Assembly (NCBI RefSeq): GCF_001190785.1
Contig: NZ_LGSS01000004.1
Coordinates: 124,001-188,000 of the forward strand
DNA length: 64,000 nucleotides
From: Gottschalkia purinilytica
GTDB taxonomy: Bacteria > Bacillota > Clostridia > Tissierellales > Gottschalkiaceae
Direction: 5' to 3'
Part shown: piece after piece, positions 1-8,337 of the stretch
Position numbering within the stretch: the stretch's first letter is position 1
Layout: each line of letters begins with the position of its first letter
Translations under genes and position numbers: made by a program
Notes under the pieces: generated by a model
What the model was told of the DNA's origin: nothing
Seen by the model: only the letters and a program-made list of their open reading frames with translations
Databases searched by the model: none

Positions 1-200
1 TTAGCTACAACCTGATTAACCCTATCATGGATTCTTATTTCTCTTTTTTTTATATGTGATTCTGTTTTCGGATCATTTTTACTTATTAGATGATTTGACA
101 AAAATAAGGCTGTGGCACATACTGCACATATACATAGTATCCAGAGAACATATTGTATCTTTCCCTTTTTTCTTTTATATCTTTGTCTATATTCTGTAAT
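1..200 (-). CDS. N-terminal part of a membrane-anchored protein (truncated by window edge)
   Basis: An open frame on the minus strand runs off the left edge. It encodes a basic N-terminus (RQRYKRKKGK), one hydrophobic segment (VLWILCICAVCATALFL) and a charged extracytoplasmic start, so a single-pass signal-anchor protein. A strong GAGGAGG lies at 210-216, but the best-spaced codon in frame is ATT at 198-200; there is no ATG, GTG or TTG in frame behind the Shine-Dalgarno sequence. Either the start is a rare ATT or the true start has mutated. The topology recalls small LysM/division-inhibitor proteins such as YneA, but too little is visible to name it. Confidence 0.5.
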   Translation of the reverse strand, partial: MTEYRQRYKRKKGKIQYVLWILCICAVCATALFLSNHLISKNDPKTESHIKKREIRIHDRVNQVVA

Positions 201-360
201 TTTAGTATTCCTCCTCGAACGTAAATTAACAATATTGTCTTATAACATAATTTTAATAAAACTGAACATTTTTTATGTAAACAATGACTTATAGACTTAT
301 TAAGATTTTCTTATGGATTGCTTAATATTTTCAATATTTTAAAATATAGTGAAAACAAAA

Positions 361-405
361 AACACCATTCCTCTATGAGTTTTCATATCATAAAGGAATA
401 GTGTT
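361..405 (-). terminator. Rho-independent terminator of vanRS
   Basis: Arms 361-372 and 394-405 are complementary over 12 bp with one G-T pair; on the minus strand the hairpin is followed by a T-rich tract. It lies 2 bp past the vanS stop codon. Confidence 0.85.
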
Positions 406-406
406 C

Positions 407-1555
407 TTAATTATTTATTACTCCAGGTATTTTTATATGAAATATGGTATGATTATCGTTACTTTCTGCATAAATTTCACCTTCATGTAAAATCACAATT
501 TCCTTGGCAATAGCAAGACCTAATCCAGCATTACCAGTTTCTGTTCCTCTAGATTCATCCAATCTATAAAATTTTTCAAATATGCTATCTAACTTTTGTG
601 GTGGAATAGCTTTCCCATAATTTTTAAAAGTTATAATAGCATTATGAGCTTGTCTATGAACATCTATTATAATTTTGCTATTTTCATCACCATAAGCAAT
701 TGCATTTTTAAATACGTTATTGAATACTCTTGCTAGTTTATCTGGATCACCATGAAACATAATATCATCTTCTGCATTTACTACAACTTCTTGTTTTTTT
801 TCAGAAAGCATTGGATAAAATTCATCTGCCATTTGAAATAACATATAAGATAGATTAAAGTCTTTTTTCTCTAATACAATAGTTTGAAGATTATATCTGG
901 TAATTTCAAAAAACTCATTAATAAGTCTTTCAAGACGATTTGCTTTTTCTAAAGTAATATCAATATATTTTGCTCTTTGTTCAATAGGCATATCTGGTAC
1001 TTCTGACATTAAGTCCAAGTATCCAATAACTGATGTAAGAGGAGTTTTTATGTCATGGGCCAGATAAACAACTAAGTCATTCTTTCTTTGTTCTGCCTGT
1101 CTTGCATCTCTTTCTCTTTTCTCCAAAATATGTTTGAACATATTTAGCTTAGTTTCCATGAAACTCATTTCTGGAGATAGTTCAATTTCTTTATCTGAAC
1201 CTTTCATTAAATCGTCCATACCCTTATCAATTTCATCAAGATAACTTGTAACCCAGGACATAACAAACTGAAAAATAATTAAGAAAAAAATAACACATGA
1301 AACTAACATAATTTTATCCATGTTATTACGGAATATATAGTGGTGAATAATAGCTGCATCTGACTCAGATAAATAAAATGTATTTCGCAAAAATCTTACA
1401 ATCCAATTACCAAAACGGCCTCGTAATAGCGAACTTAATAACATTAGAAATCCGCTGCCTACTAAGATAAGTATTACTACCTTAGAAAATATTTTTCGTT
1501 TGAACGCTAAATAATCATTTTTTCTAGTTTTATTAGTTTTCAATCTTATAACCAA
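407..1555 (-). CDS. vanS: VanS-type sensor histidine kinase
   Basis: Membrane sensor kinase closely resembling VanS of the VanA (Tn1546) glycopeptide-resistance system. Two transmembrane segments at about residues 25-43 and 82-100 flank a short external loop; HAMP-like linker; H-box AHDIKTPLTSVIGYL with phospho-acceptor His near residue 167; N box FNNVFKNA; G box GLGLAIAKE. I place the start at a TTG at 1553-1555 giving MVIRLK, which matches the start used by VanA-type VanS (remembered, not searched); an upstream ATG at 1600 would add 15 residues lying inside vanR. The start overlaps vanR by 23 bp, so the pair is translationally coupled. No vanH, ligase, vanX or vanG-type genes follow; the operon ends in a terminator directly after this gene. 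Confidence 0.88.
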   Translation of the reverse strand: MVIRLKTNKTRKNDYLAFKRKIFSKVVILILVGSGFLMLLSSLLRGRFGNWIVRFLRNTFYLSESDAAIIHHYIFRNNMDKIMLVSCVIFFLIIFQFVMSWVTSYLDEIDKGMDDLMKGSDKEIELSPEMSFMETKLNMFKHILEKRERDARQAEQRKNDLVVYLAHDIKTPLTSVIGYLDLMSEVPDMPIEQRAKYIDITLEKANRLERLINEFFEITRYNLQTIVLEKKDFNLSYMLFQMADEFYPMLSEKKQEVVVNAEDDIMFHGDPDKLARVFNNVFKNAIAYGDENSKIIIDVHRQAHNAIITFKNYGKAIPPQKLDSIFEKFYRLDESRGTETGNAGLGLAIAKEIVILHEGEIYAESNDNHTIFHIKIPGVINN

Positions 1556-2231
1556 CTCCCCATACTGTTTTGATATATTTCGGATTTTCAGCGGAATCAT
1601 TCATTTTTTCTCTCAAATGTCTAATGTGAACCATAATCGTATTGTTACTATTACTAAAGTATTTCTCTCCCCAAACTTTCTGGAATAACTCGTCAGAACT
1701 TATGACTTGTCCTTTGTTTTCACACAAAACCCATAGAATTGAAAATTCTGTAGGAGTCAAAGACAATGGTTTTTCATTTAAAAAACATTCATGAGTATTT
1801 TTGTCTACTACCAGTCCTCTTATAGAAATTAGGTTTTCTTTTTGAGCTTTGTTTAATTGATTGTACTTTGTAAATCTTCTTAATTGTGCCTTCACTCGTG
1901 CCACTAGCTCTAGTGGTCTAAAGGGTTTTGTAATATAATCATCTGCTCCTAATGTTAATCCTGTAATCTTATCTATTTCTTCATCTTTTGCAGTCAACAT
2001 AATGATTGGAAAGTTATAAGAATCTCGTATTCTTTGACAAATGGAAAATCCATCTATATCTGGAAGCATAATGTCCAAAATAGCCATATCTAAATCTTCG
2101 TTTTCTATAACTTCTATTGCTTCTTCTCCTGTATAACATTTGAACACTATGAAATTTTCATTCTTTAGATATAATTCAATTAAATTAGCTATCGCTTTCT
2201 CATCTTCAACTACTAAAATTTTAGTACACAT
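1533..2231 (-). CDS. vanR: VanR-type response regulator (OmpR family)
   Basis: Receiver domain with acidic pocket (VVEDE), phospho-acceptor Asp53 in AILDIMLPD and Lys in TKPF, followed by an OmpR/PhoB winged helix (residues about 135-230) ending in KYIKTVWGVGYKIEN, all close to VanR of VanA-type clusters. Length 232 residues is normal. Shine-Dalgarno GAAGG precedes the ATG. First gene of a two-gene operon with vanS. In known clusters phospho-VanR activates vanHAX and its own promoter; here its targets are not in view, so it may act elsewhere in the genome or on cell-wall genes. Confidence 0.88.
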   Translation of the reverse strand: MCTKILVVEDEKAIANLIELYLKNENFIVFKCYTGEEAIEVIENEDLDMAILDIMLPDIDGFSICQRIRDSYNFPIIMLTAKDEEIDKITGLTLGADDYITKPFRPLELVARVKAQLRRFTKYNQLNKAQKENLISIRGLVVDKNTHECFLNEKPLSLTPTEFSILWVLCENKGQVISSDELFQKVWGEKYFSNSNNTIMVHIRHLREKMNDSAENPKYIKTVWGVGYKIEN

Positions 2232-2276
2232 ACATTCACCTTCTTTTTATATCTACTGATAAGAGTCTTTAAACCT

Positions 2277-2432
2277 TTACACTAACTTATTTTCATTTTC
2301 TAACTCTTTAATTCTTTTTATTTTTACTATTATAATAATGTCCTTGACTGATAAATCTATAATAATTTTATCCACTTTCTTCAAATCTATATTTGTTTTC
2401 TCTAGTTCATCTTTTATAGCATCCCATTGTTT
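2277..2432 (-). pseudogene. C-terminal remnant of an unidentified gene
   Basis: An open minus-strand frame of about 50 codons with coding-like composition (WDAIKDELEK ... VKIKRIKELENENKLV) ends at 2277. It has no start or ribosome binding site and begins in the middle of a stop-interrupted region. The heptad-like, Lys/Glu-rich end suggests a coiled coil. I do not recognise the family. Confidence 0.3.
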
Positions 2433-2599
2433 TAAAAATACTTAATAGTCTAAAACTAACTCTATATAGGCTATATTTAACTAAAAAATTGCATAACTTG
2501 TTCAATTCTTTATGTCTAAGATAAGATATTGACATAACTCTAATATAAAAACTTAAAAGATCTAGAAGTACAAATATTTGTTGCACAAAATAAGCTACA

Positions 2600-2730
2600 T
2601 TCTTTTTCAAAATGTAGCCTATTGATTTACCTGCCTCTATACTTTTCCTTTTTCTTTTGCTATCCCAATTCAAACCAACTCAAAATGGTTCTCCCCAAAA
2701 TACTTTCAACTTGCATGTTACTTTGTCCAT
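2600..2730 (-). pseudogene. yjdF: Broken yjdF (DUF2992) gene
   Basis: An ATG at 2728-2730 with Shine-Dalgarno AGGAGG opens MDKVTCKLKVFWGEPF, then TGA at 2680, then in frame VGLNWDSKRKRKSIEAGKS. YjdF proteins begin with a similar stretch (..LTVFF.DPFWVGV..) and end with a basic Lys/Arg/Gln-rich tail, so this looks like the N-terminus fused by deletion to part of the basic tail, with a stop in between. It lies directly behind the yjdF-type RNA element, which supports the identification. Recognition is by memory of the family; moderate certainty. Confidence 0.55.
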
Positions 2731-2749
2731 ATCAAATTCCTCCTAAAAA

Positions 2750-2862
2750 TATCTTAGCAAAAAATGGACAGACAGCCTTAGGAGGTAGATTACTGACAAC
2801 AAGATGCTGAGTCTGGACTACCAACCAGAACTGTGTTTTTATCTTTGCACGTTCATTTTAAC
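2750..2862 (-). ncRNA. Candidate yjdF-motif riboswitch
   Basis: The 110 nt before the broken yjdF gene contain paired segments (TAGTCCAGACT region; GCATCTTGTTGTC; CTACCTCCTAAGG; CTGTCTGTC) and conserved-looking purine loops, ending about 15 nt before the Shine-Dalgarno sequence. yjdF-motif RNAs are reported to bind azaaromatic compounds and turn on yjdF translation. The call rests on position plus remembered motif elements; a covariance-model search would decide it. Confidence 0.5.
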
Positions 2863-3087
2863 TCTTTTTAATGCTTATTACAAGTTTATCTAAAGTCAAA
2901 GTGTTCATAATCATCCTTTAAGCAACTGTATATCATGTCATAGCTTCACTAATTCTTTATAAGGTGGTGACCCCTATATTTATAACCTCTGGCGATCTTT
3001 TTTTCTAATGCAAATATTACTCATATTTGGTCTAATAAAAGAAAAGAGAGCATTCTGACGGATATGAAAAAAGAATTGAAGAAGTAG

Positions 3088-3174
3088 TTGAAAAAAATTA
3101 AGAATTACAAAGCTAAGTTTACTACCGATAAAGCTGAAGATTTATTAGGTGGTATAAATGATTTATTTAGGTAA
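3088..3174 (+). pseudogene. Short remnant of unknown plus-strand gene
   Basis: Twenty-eight codons (KKIKNYKAKF ... LLGGINDLFR) end at TAA 3172-3174, just before a terminator. No start or ribosome binding site fits, and the region from 2880 to 3088 holds no other open frame. Likely the tail of a deleted gene. Confidence 0.3.
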
Positions 3175-3180
3175 AATAGA

Positions 3181-3221
3181 CAAAAGCCAGTCGGGATTAT
3201 AATGGTCCTGACTGGCTTTTG
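3181..3221. terminator. Bidirectional hairpin terminator
   Basis: CAAAAGCCAGTC.GGA pairs with TCCTGACTGGCTTTTG around a 9-nt loop, with A-rich and T-rich flanks. It ends the metNIQ-DUF169 operon from the right and would also stop plus-strand transcription from the remnant on the left. Confidence 0.85.
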
Positions 3222-3222
3222 T

Positions 3223-4017
3223 TTATTTCTTTGCATAGTTGTAATAATATGATTTATCATAATCCACGTAAATGTCTGTTATATTGTTATCCTTTAGATT
3301 TTTCCCTATTCTTAGTTTTTCGGAAAGAGGCTCTGTTGCATTGACTGTATGTAAAACACCTTCAACGATATCTGCAAACTTATTGTAGGGGATTCCAATG
3401 GCAAAATCATTCTTAGACCATGCACACCAAAATCTTGTACCTGAACACAATACAGAAACATTTATATCATTACTTTCAAATGGATATGCGGTACATTCAG
3501 AGCAAATTGCCTGATTACCTCCTATCTTAAAGTTTTTTTGTGTACCATAGATGTAGCAATAGCCTTGAATAATTCTCATTGCATTATATGAGTTGGTAAC
3601 AATAATTACAATATCTGGAGCCTCGGTAAATTTTTCAAGTGGTTTTAGCATTACACCATAAGCAAGATGGTTGCAAAAAGTTATATCATTTCTTGCACTT
3701 TTTGCAACAACAATATCCTGATAAAGCCCTAGTTTTAGTGATGAACGACCTGATCTTGAAAGCTCATCGGGAGGAGCCATACCTAATGCATTAATAGCCC
3801 CATTACAACCAAATTGTTCCAAATTGGCTTTTATGCTAACACCTATCATCGCACTCTTAACCATGACACAATACGGAGATTTATTGATAAGTGGTTTGGC
3901 ATCTGCATTATCAAAATCCTCTTTTTCAAACAGAAATTTCACTCCAATTATTTTTCGTTCTATCTCCAATACTGAGTTTAGTTTTATAACAGTAGTCTGC
4001 AATGTTTCGGTACCCAT
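3223..4017 (-). CDS. DUF169 family protein
   Basis: About 264 residues matching DUF169 (COG2043) in length and in features: a Cys-containing CVMVKSA segment, ..FGCNGAINALG.., CSECTAYPF and CSGTRFWCAW near residue 190. The cysteines suggest metal or cofactor binding, but the function of the family is not established. Start placed at the second ATG (4017), about 10 nt from AAGGAG; the first ATG is too close to it. It is the last gene of the ABC importer operon, 29 bp after metQ, which suggests it handles the imported compound. Confidence 0.7.
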   Translation of the reverse strand: MGTETLQTTVIKLNSVLEIERKIIGVKFLFEKEDFDNADAKPLINKSPYCVMVKSAMIGVSIKANLEQFGCNGAINALGMAPPDELSRSGRSSLKLGLYQDIVVAKSARNDITFCNHLAYGVMLKPLEKFTEAPDIVIIVTNSYNAMRIIQGYCYIYGTQKNFKIGGNQAICSECTAYPFESNDINVSVLCSGTRFWCAWSKNDFAIGIPYNKFADIVEGVLHTVNATEPLSEKLRIGKNLKDNNITDIYVDYDKSYYYNYAKK

Positions 4018-4046
4018 AGTAATCATGCTCCTTCTATAAAAGCTAA

Positions 4047-4880
4047 TTATTTATAATATTTATATAAGTCGGCATATTCCTCTTTGGATTTTTTTAAATA
4101 TTCGTCTGATATAAAGCGTTCTGCAAGATATTTTGCCCACTCTGCTTCCTTGTCCTTATCTTGAACAATAAGACCTACTGGACACTCATCCTTATCAGTA
4201 GGATTCTCATAGAGATATTCATTAACATCAACGCCTCCTGCTTTCTTTACATAGAAGATAAAAGAAATTACAGCATCTGCATCATCTAAACTTCGAGCTA
4301 CATTGATAGTCTCAGCCATGATTAGTTTTATATTTTTAGGATTCTCTACAATATCAACTTCAGTATAAAACTCTCCTGTCTTCTCACCTAGCTTAATCAA
4401 GCCAACATTCTGAAGCATATTTAATGCAATATCAAGATTGCTAGGATCGTTGGATACAGCAATTGTTGCATTCTTAGGGATATCATTAACAGTCTTATGT
4501 TTTTTAGAATACATTCTAATTGGAGAATAATAATAATATGGCTCGATCATCACAAGGTTGCTGTTGTTTTCCTTATTGAAGGTCTCTATCCATTTCTTAT
4601 GGTTTACAAGGATACCGTCTACATCTCCATCTTTAAGTGCAGTAGCTGGCATACTATTACCATCGAACACAACAATTTCAACCTCGATACCTTTTTCAGC
4701 AAGGATTTCCTTTGCCCATTGAAGTCTCGGTTCAATGTTGGGAATAGTTGCAAGTTTAATAACTGTCTTTTGAGTTGAATCTCCTTTATCAGTATTAGAT
4801 GATGGAGTAGTAGATTTACAAGCTATAGCTAAAATGCAAACTGTTACTAATAAAATTACGTAAAGTACTTTTTTAAACAT
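4047..4880 (-). CDS. metQ: MetQ/NlpA-family substrate-binding lipoprotein
   Basis: Signal peptide with lipobox LAIAC (Cys near residue 21), then a Ser/Thr/Asn linker and an NlpA-type periplasmic-binding fold of about 250 residues (KLATIPNIEPRLQWAKEIL start, GDVDGILVNHKKW, ..YSPIRMYSKKHKTVNDIP). Anchored outside the membrane it delivers substrate to MetI/MetN. Preceded by Shine-Dalgarno AGGAGG and 17 bp after metI. The family carries D/L-methionine, but the partner DUF169 gene and absence of a visible S-box leave the substrate open. Confidence 0.82.
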   Translation of the reverse strand: MFKKVLYVILLVTVCILAIACKSTTPSSNTDKGDSTQKTVIKLATIPNIEPRLQWAKEILAEKGIEVEIVVFDGNSMPATALKDGDVDGILVNHKKWIETFNKENNSNLVMIEPYYYYSPIRMYSKKHKTVNDIPKNATIAVSNDPSNLDIALNMLQNVGLIKLGEKTGEFYTEVDIVENPKNIKLIMAETINVARSLDDADAVISFIFYVKKAGGVDVNEYLYENPTDKDECPVGLIVQDKDKEAEWAKYLAERFISDEYLKKSKEEYADLYKYYK

Positions 4881-4897
4881 AATAATTGCCTCCTTTG

Positions 4898-5575
4898 TTA
4901 TTTTAACGATTTTTTATATAATTCACTTCCTATCCTTTGAATAATTAGCACCATAAAAAAGAGTATTATTACAGAGGTGTACAGTACTGTATTATTAAAA
5001 CTTTGATAACCATAATTTAGTGCAACAGCACCAAGTCCACCTGCCCCAACAGCACCAGCCAAAGTGGTCGTCCCCAAATAGCTAATAGTACTAAGTGTAA
5101 GACTAGAAATCAGAGAGGGTACTGATTCTTTCAACATAATTCGAAATATAATTTGCATATCAGAGGCTCCAAATGAGCGTGCTGCTTCAATCAACTGTCG
5201 ATTTACACCTATAAATATATTTTCAATTATCCGTGCGATATAGGGTGTAGCTGCAAGAGTAATCGGAAATATTGCAGCTTTTTCTCCTATTGTTGTTCCA
5301 ACAATCATCTTTGTAATAGGTGAAAGTGCAACAATCAATATGATCATCGGAAAGGAACAAATTGTATTAACAATAAAGTTTAAAACACCGTATATCTTCT
5401 TCCGCGGTCTAAGTCCCAATGGTCCATACATAACCAGTGCAATTGCCAAAAGAAATCCAAAGAAGACTCCTAATATCATGCAAGCGAAAAGTATTTTTAT
5501 GGTTGTTCCAATAGATGGGTATATTATCTTCGTAAAATAATTACTCCAATTTATCCAGAATGTACTGTCTAACAA
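4898..5575 (-). CDS. metI: MetI-type ABC transporter permease
   Basis: 225 residues, five to six hydrophobic segments, with the binding-protein-dependent permease signature EAARSFGASDMQIIFRIML (EAA loop) near residues 130-150 that docks on the ATPase. Normal length for MetI. The ATG at 5575 overlaps the 3' end of metN by 7 bp, indicating translational coupling. Confidence 0.88.
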   Translation of the reverse strand: MLDSTFWINWSNYFTKIIYPSIGTTIKILFACMILGVFFGFLLAIALVMYGPLGLRPRKKIYGVLNFIVNTICSFPMIILIVALSPITKMIVGTTIGEKAAIFPITLAATPYIARIIENIFIGVNRQLIEAARSFGASDMQIIFRIMLKESVPSLISSLTLSTISYLGTTTLAGAVGAGGLGAVALNYGYQSFNNTVLYTSVIILFFMVLIIQRIGSELYKKSLK

Positions 5576-6570
5576 GATTCATCGACTCCTTTTCCTATCT
5601 CCCTGCCTTCTTCTATTAAATTCCATTGAACTGTCTTATCTTTAAGGTATTGTGCTATTTTAGGTAAGTCTTTACTTTGAACGTTAATAATAATAGATCC
5701 TAAAATATCGTTTCGATAGTTTTCCATATCACCACCAAGTATTTTAAAATCAATCTCAAGTTCTCGAGCCATCTGAGTAATGATTGGCTTAGATGAATGT
5801 TCACTTGACAAAAGAACTTTCATGTTGATTCCAGAGTCTAATTGTGGGAGATCTTTCTGTCCAATTAGGTTTATAAGTGCATTTGGCTGTTGTAAAAATA
5901 TGTCCTCTATATTCCCAACTTCTGCTATTGCTCCATCTTCCAATATTGCAATCTCCTCGCAACAACTTTGTAAGACAGACATCTGATGTGTTACAACTAA
6001 AATTGTAATACCAAAATCCTTATTAATTTGATTTAACAGTGTGGTAACAGACTGTGCTGTTTTTGGATCTAGTGCCGATGTGGCTTCGTCACAAAGTAAT
6101 ATCTTAGGATCCATCGCGATTGCACGTGCAATTGCAACCCTTTGCTTTTGTCCACCAGAAAGCTCTTTTGGTTTAGCATCTAGCTTACCGCCTAATTCAA
6201 CAATTTCAGCCAATTCTTTTACCCTGTGGTCTATAAATGATCTCTTATATTTCCAACATTTAAGCGGTAAAGCTATGTTTTCATATACTGTCATCCTTTC
6301 CAACAGTGAAAAGTTTTGAAAAATCATACCTATATTTTTTCTAAATTCCCTTACTTCTTTATTCTTTAGAGATTTAACATCCACTCCGTCTACAATTACA
6401 CTACCAGTATCATAGGTTTCAATACCATTTATACATCGGAGTAGCGTTGACTTGCCTGTACCACTTCTGCCAACCAATCCGAAGATTGTACCCTTTCTTA
6501 TATTCAAACTAACACGGTCAAGAACCTTAATATCTCCGAAAGACTTTGTAACATTCTTAATATGTATCAT
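5569..6570 (-). CDS. metN: MetN-type ABC transporter ATPase with NIL domain
   Basis: 333 residues. Walker A GRSGTGKSTLL near residue 34, Q loop MIFQNFSLLE, signature LSGGQKQRVAIARA, Walker B ILLCDEATSALD, H-loop VVTHQ. The C-terminal 90 residues (from about 245) form the NIL domain, which in MetN binds methionine and inhibits transport. First gene of the metN-metI-metQ-DUF169 operon. It drives uptake across the cell membrane by ATP hydrolysis. Confidence 0.88.
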   Translation of the reverse strand: MIHIKNVTKSFGDIKVLDRVSLNIRKGTIFGLVGRSGTGKSTLLRCINGIETYDTGSVIVDGVDVKSLKNKEVREFRKNIGMIFQNFSLLERMTVYENIALPLKCWKYKRSFIDHRVKELAEIVELGGKLDAKPKELSGGQKQRVAIARAIAMDPKILLCDEATSALDPKTAQSVTTLLNQINKDFGITILVVTHQMSVLQSCCEEIAILEDGAIAEVGNIEDIFLQQPNALINLIGQKDLPQLDSGINMKVLLSSEHSSKPIITQMARELEIDFKILGGDMENYRNDILGSIIINVQSKDLPKIAQYLKDKTVQWNLIEEGREIGKGVDESC

Positions 6571-6950
6571 ATTATATCCCCTATATAAGTTATATTTTAT
6601 ATCGCAAGATTATTAATTAATAATCTTATAAATATCATCAAGATATTAATTAACATATTCGATATTTTTTTAGATTCTTAGTCTTTAATTCCACAATTTT
6701 CTCCAATATACCACCTTTCTAATGGAATATCAAATAGAGAGTTTTTATAGACAATCAAGGTATTATTCACTTTGGCTATGAATATTTACCCCAGTACTCA
6801 TGCATTCTCAGGCCTTTAAAGATAAATTTTAAACTAGAATATCAGTTGCTGTTATTAATATCCTCTTAGATTTATAGATTAATCATTTTTATATCTACTT
6901 TGCAACAAGTAGATTAAATAAAAATCTCTTTGAAAGAGTTTCTGAGAATT
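6571..6950. other. Non-coding stretch upstream of metN
   Basis: No open frame with coding character. I looked for SAM (S-box) and T-box hallmarks and saw none. An AT-rich palindrome near 6608-6625 (AAGATTATTAATTAATAATCTT) lies about 40 bp before metN and might be an operator. Confidence 0.4.
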
Positions 6951-7060
6951 TTTGCTTCATTGCTACCTTATAAGACATTATGAAGCGATAGACCTGTTTC
7001 CACAGATCATTCTTCCAACAAAAAAAGGTCTCCCGGATCTGCCACACTTAACACCCCAAG

Positions 7061-7212
7061 TGGTAAATCTCCGAAAAACCCATATCTATACCGTTTTTAA
7101 GCATTATTTATTATATTTTATAACAAGACAACTGTCTTCACGTAGGCAATCTACAGGAACATGTTTACTGGTTGCACTTCTGTGGTAGGTCTCCGAAAAG
7201 TCCGTATTTATT
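7061..7212. repeat. Diverged direct repeat of about 30 bp, two copies
   Basis: TGGTAAATCTCCGAAAAACC at 7061-7080 recurs as TGGTAGGTCTCCGAAAAGTC at 7183-7202; similarity continues for about 10 bp. Read on the minus strand both copies encode Tyr-Gly-x-Phe-Gly-Asp-Leu-Pro, which suggests the repeat is protein-coding debris rather than an operator. A third related piece (GGTCTCCCGGATCTGCCACA) is at 7027-7046. Confidence 0.5.
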
Positions 7213-7235
7213 TGATTTTTGCCTTCGGTTAAATT

Positions 7236-7466
7236 TCATAAAGCAACTCTATCATCTATATTTGAAGGGGTTAATATATAGTCAGTTAAATATCTATCAA
7301 GTGTATTTAGTGTATGAAGTTTAAATCCATAGTAGGTTTCTTTTTTCGATGCACATCTGCCGTAGGTGGCTACGCCCTTAAAGGTTTTATGAAAATGTGT
7401 TCTACCAAACTTACATACGTAAATTAGCATACTATCTACTATGTTTAGACTTCTAGAGTGTGCCAC
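7236..7466 (-). mobile_element. IS982-family transposase fragment
   Basis: The 76 residues contain the IS982 DDE-transposase core: VDSMLIYVCKFGRTHFHKTF, YGRCASKKETYYGFKLH, ..DYILTPSNIDDRVAL. The first Asp is at VDS. Both ends of the normally about 290-residue transposase are missing and no terminal inverted repeats were seen, so it is a dead relic. Confidence 0.75.
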
Positions 7467-7515
7467 TTTTACAGCAGATAGTTAATTCAGACTATATACC
7501 GCTTTTAATTATCAG

Positions 7516-8322
7516 CTACCAGTGAAGCTCTAAACCAACGCCCACTTCTTTTATTGGAATAAATTTATGAATTTCTGCCCGAACACTAAACGATGTACAA
7601 TGGCATGGATAAAGCTCTTTTATACGATTCTTCTTCAAATATGCTATGGTTTCATCAAGTCGCTCACTTTGCTGAAACAAGTGAAAACCTCCAATAATAC
7701 TGATAACTTTGTCATCGTTACATACTTGTTTTGCATACTCAATTATATTACAAATTCCACTGTGCGAACACCCTGTAATAATGTGCAAGCCATCTTTTCC
7801 TTGGTATACTAAAGCAGAATCGTCCATTACATAATCATCATACGTTTTACTATTTAAAGATGTTGTTCCAATGGGACTTCTGTTTTCAAAATCGTTTAAC
7901 TGTGGTATTTGTCCCAAAAAGGTAATATTTTTACTAATACGAACAGGTTTTGCTGATAATTTTAAATTACAGTTCTGTGCAAGTGAGTCCTTCCCAATAG
8001 GGGAAGATATCTTCATTTCACCAAGACTTTTTTCATCAAAAGCATTCGGATGGGCAATAACTGTCACATCTTTCTTGATTTTATTAGAAAAATAATATGC
8101 TAATCCTCCTGTGTGATCGTTATGTCCATGAGAAATAGCAATAATGTTGACCCGGCTTAAATCTATTCCAAACGCTACAGAATTTTTTATAAATAAATCA
8201 GAATAACCAACGTCCAATAAAATTTTTGCATCATCATCCTCTATGTAATAACAAACAGCAGGTTCACCATAATAATATTGGTCAATGTATGTATTGTTAT
8301 CTACAACTACTTTTAATTTCAT
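7516..8322 (-). CDS. MBL-fold metallo-hydrolase
   Basis: 268 residues of the metallo-beta-lactamase fold. The dinuclear metal motif is SHGHNDHTGG (HxHxDH) near residue 84; a later metal His is in GCSHSGICN and another in GGFHLF; C-terminal CHCTS. The overall pattern is that of the sub-family related to MptA-like cyclic phosphodiesterase/dihydropterin enzymes (COG1237), not of true beta-lactamases. Cytoplasmic, no signal peptide. Followed on the left by IS debris; no clear operon partner. Substrate unknown. Confidence 0.75.
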   Translation of the reverse strand: MKLKVVVDNNTYIDQYYYGEPAVCYYIEDDDAKILLDVGYSDLFIKNSVAFGIDLSRVNIIAISHGHNDHTGGLAYYFSNKIKKDVTVIAHPNAFDEKSLGEMKISSPIGKDSLAQNCNLKLSAKPVRISKNITFLGQIPQLNDFENRSPIGTTSLNSKTYDDYVMDDSALVYQGKDGLHIITGCSHSGICNIIEYAKQVCNDDKVISIIGGFHLFQQSERLDETIAYLKKNRIKELYPCHCTSFSVRAEIHKFIPIKEVGVGLELHW

Positions 8323-8337
8323 TTAAACACTCCCTAT

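Noticed and set aside
112..294. Plus-strand ORF at the left end
   Set aside because: It lies opposite the minus-strand signal-anchor frame that has a strong Shine-Dalgarno; no ribosome binding site of its own.
2407..2673. 88-codon minus-strand ORF as an intact gene
   Set aside because: Its first part is the tail of the broken yjdF frame after the TGA, and it has no ribosome binding site; the rest has no coding pattern I can support.
6571..6950. SAM riboswitch or T-box before metN
   Set aside because: None of the conserved elements were visible on the minus strand.
7060..7212. CRISPR array
   Set aside because: Only two diverged copies, and the shared sequence is coding-like on the minus strand.
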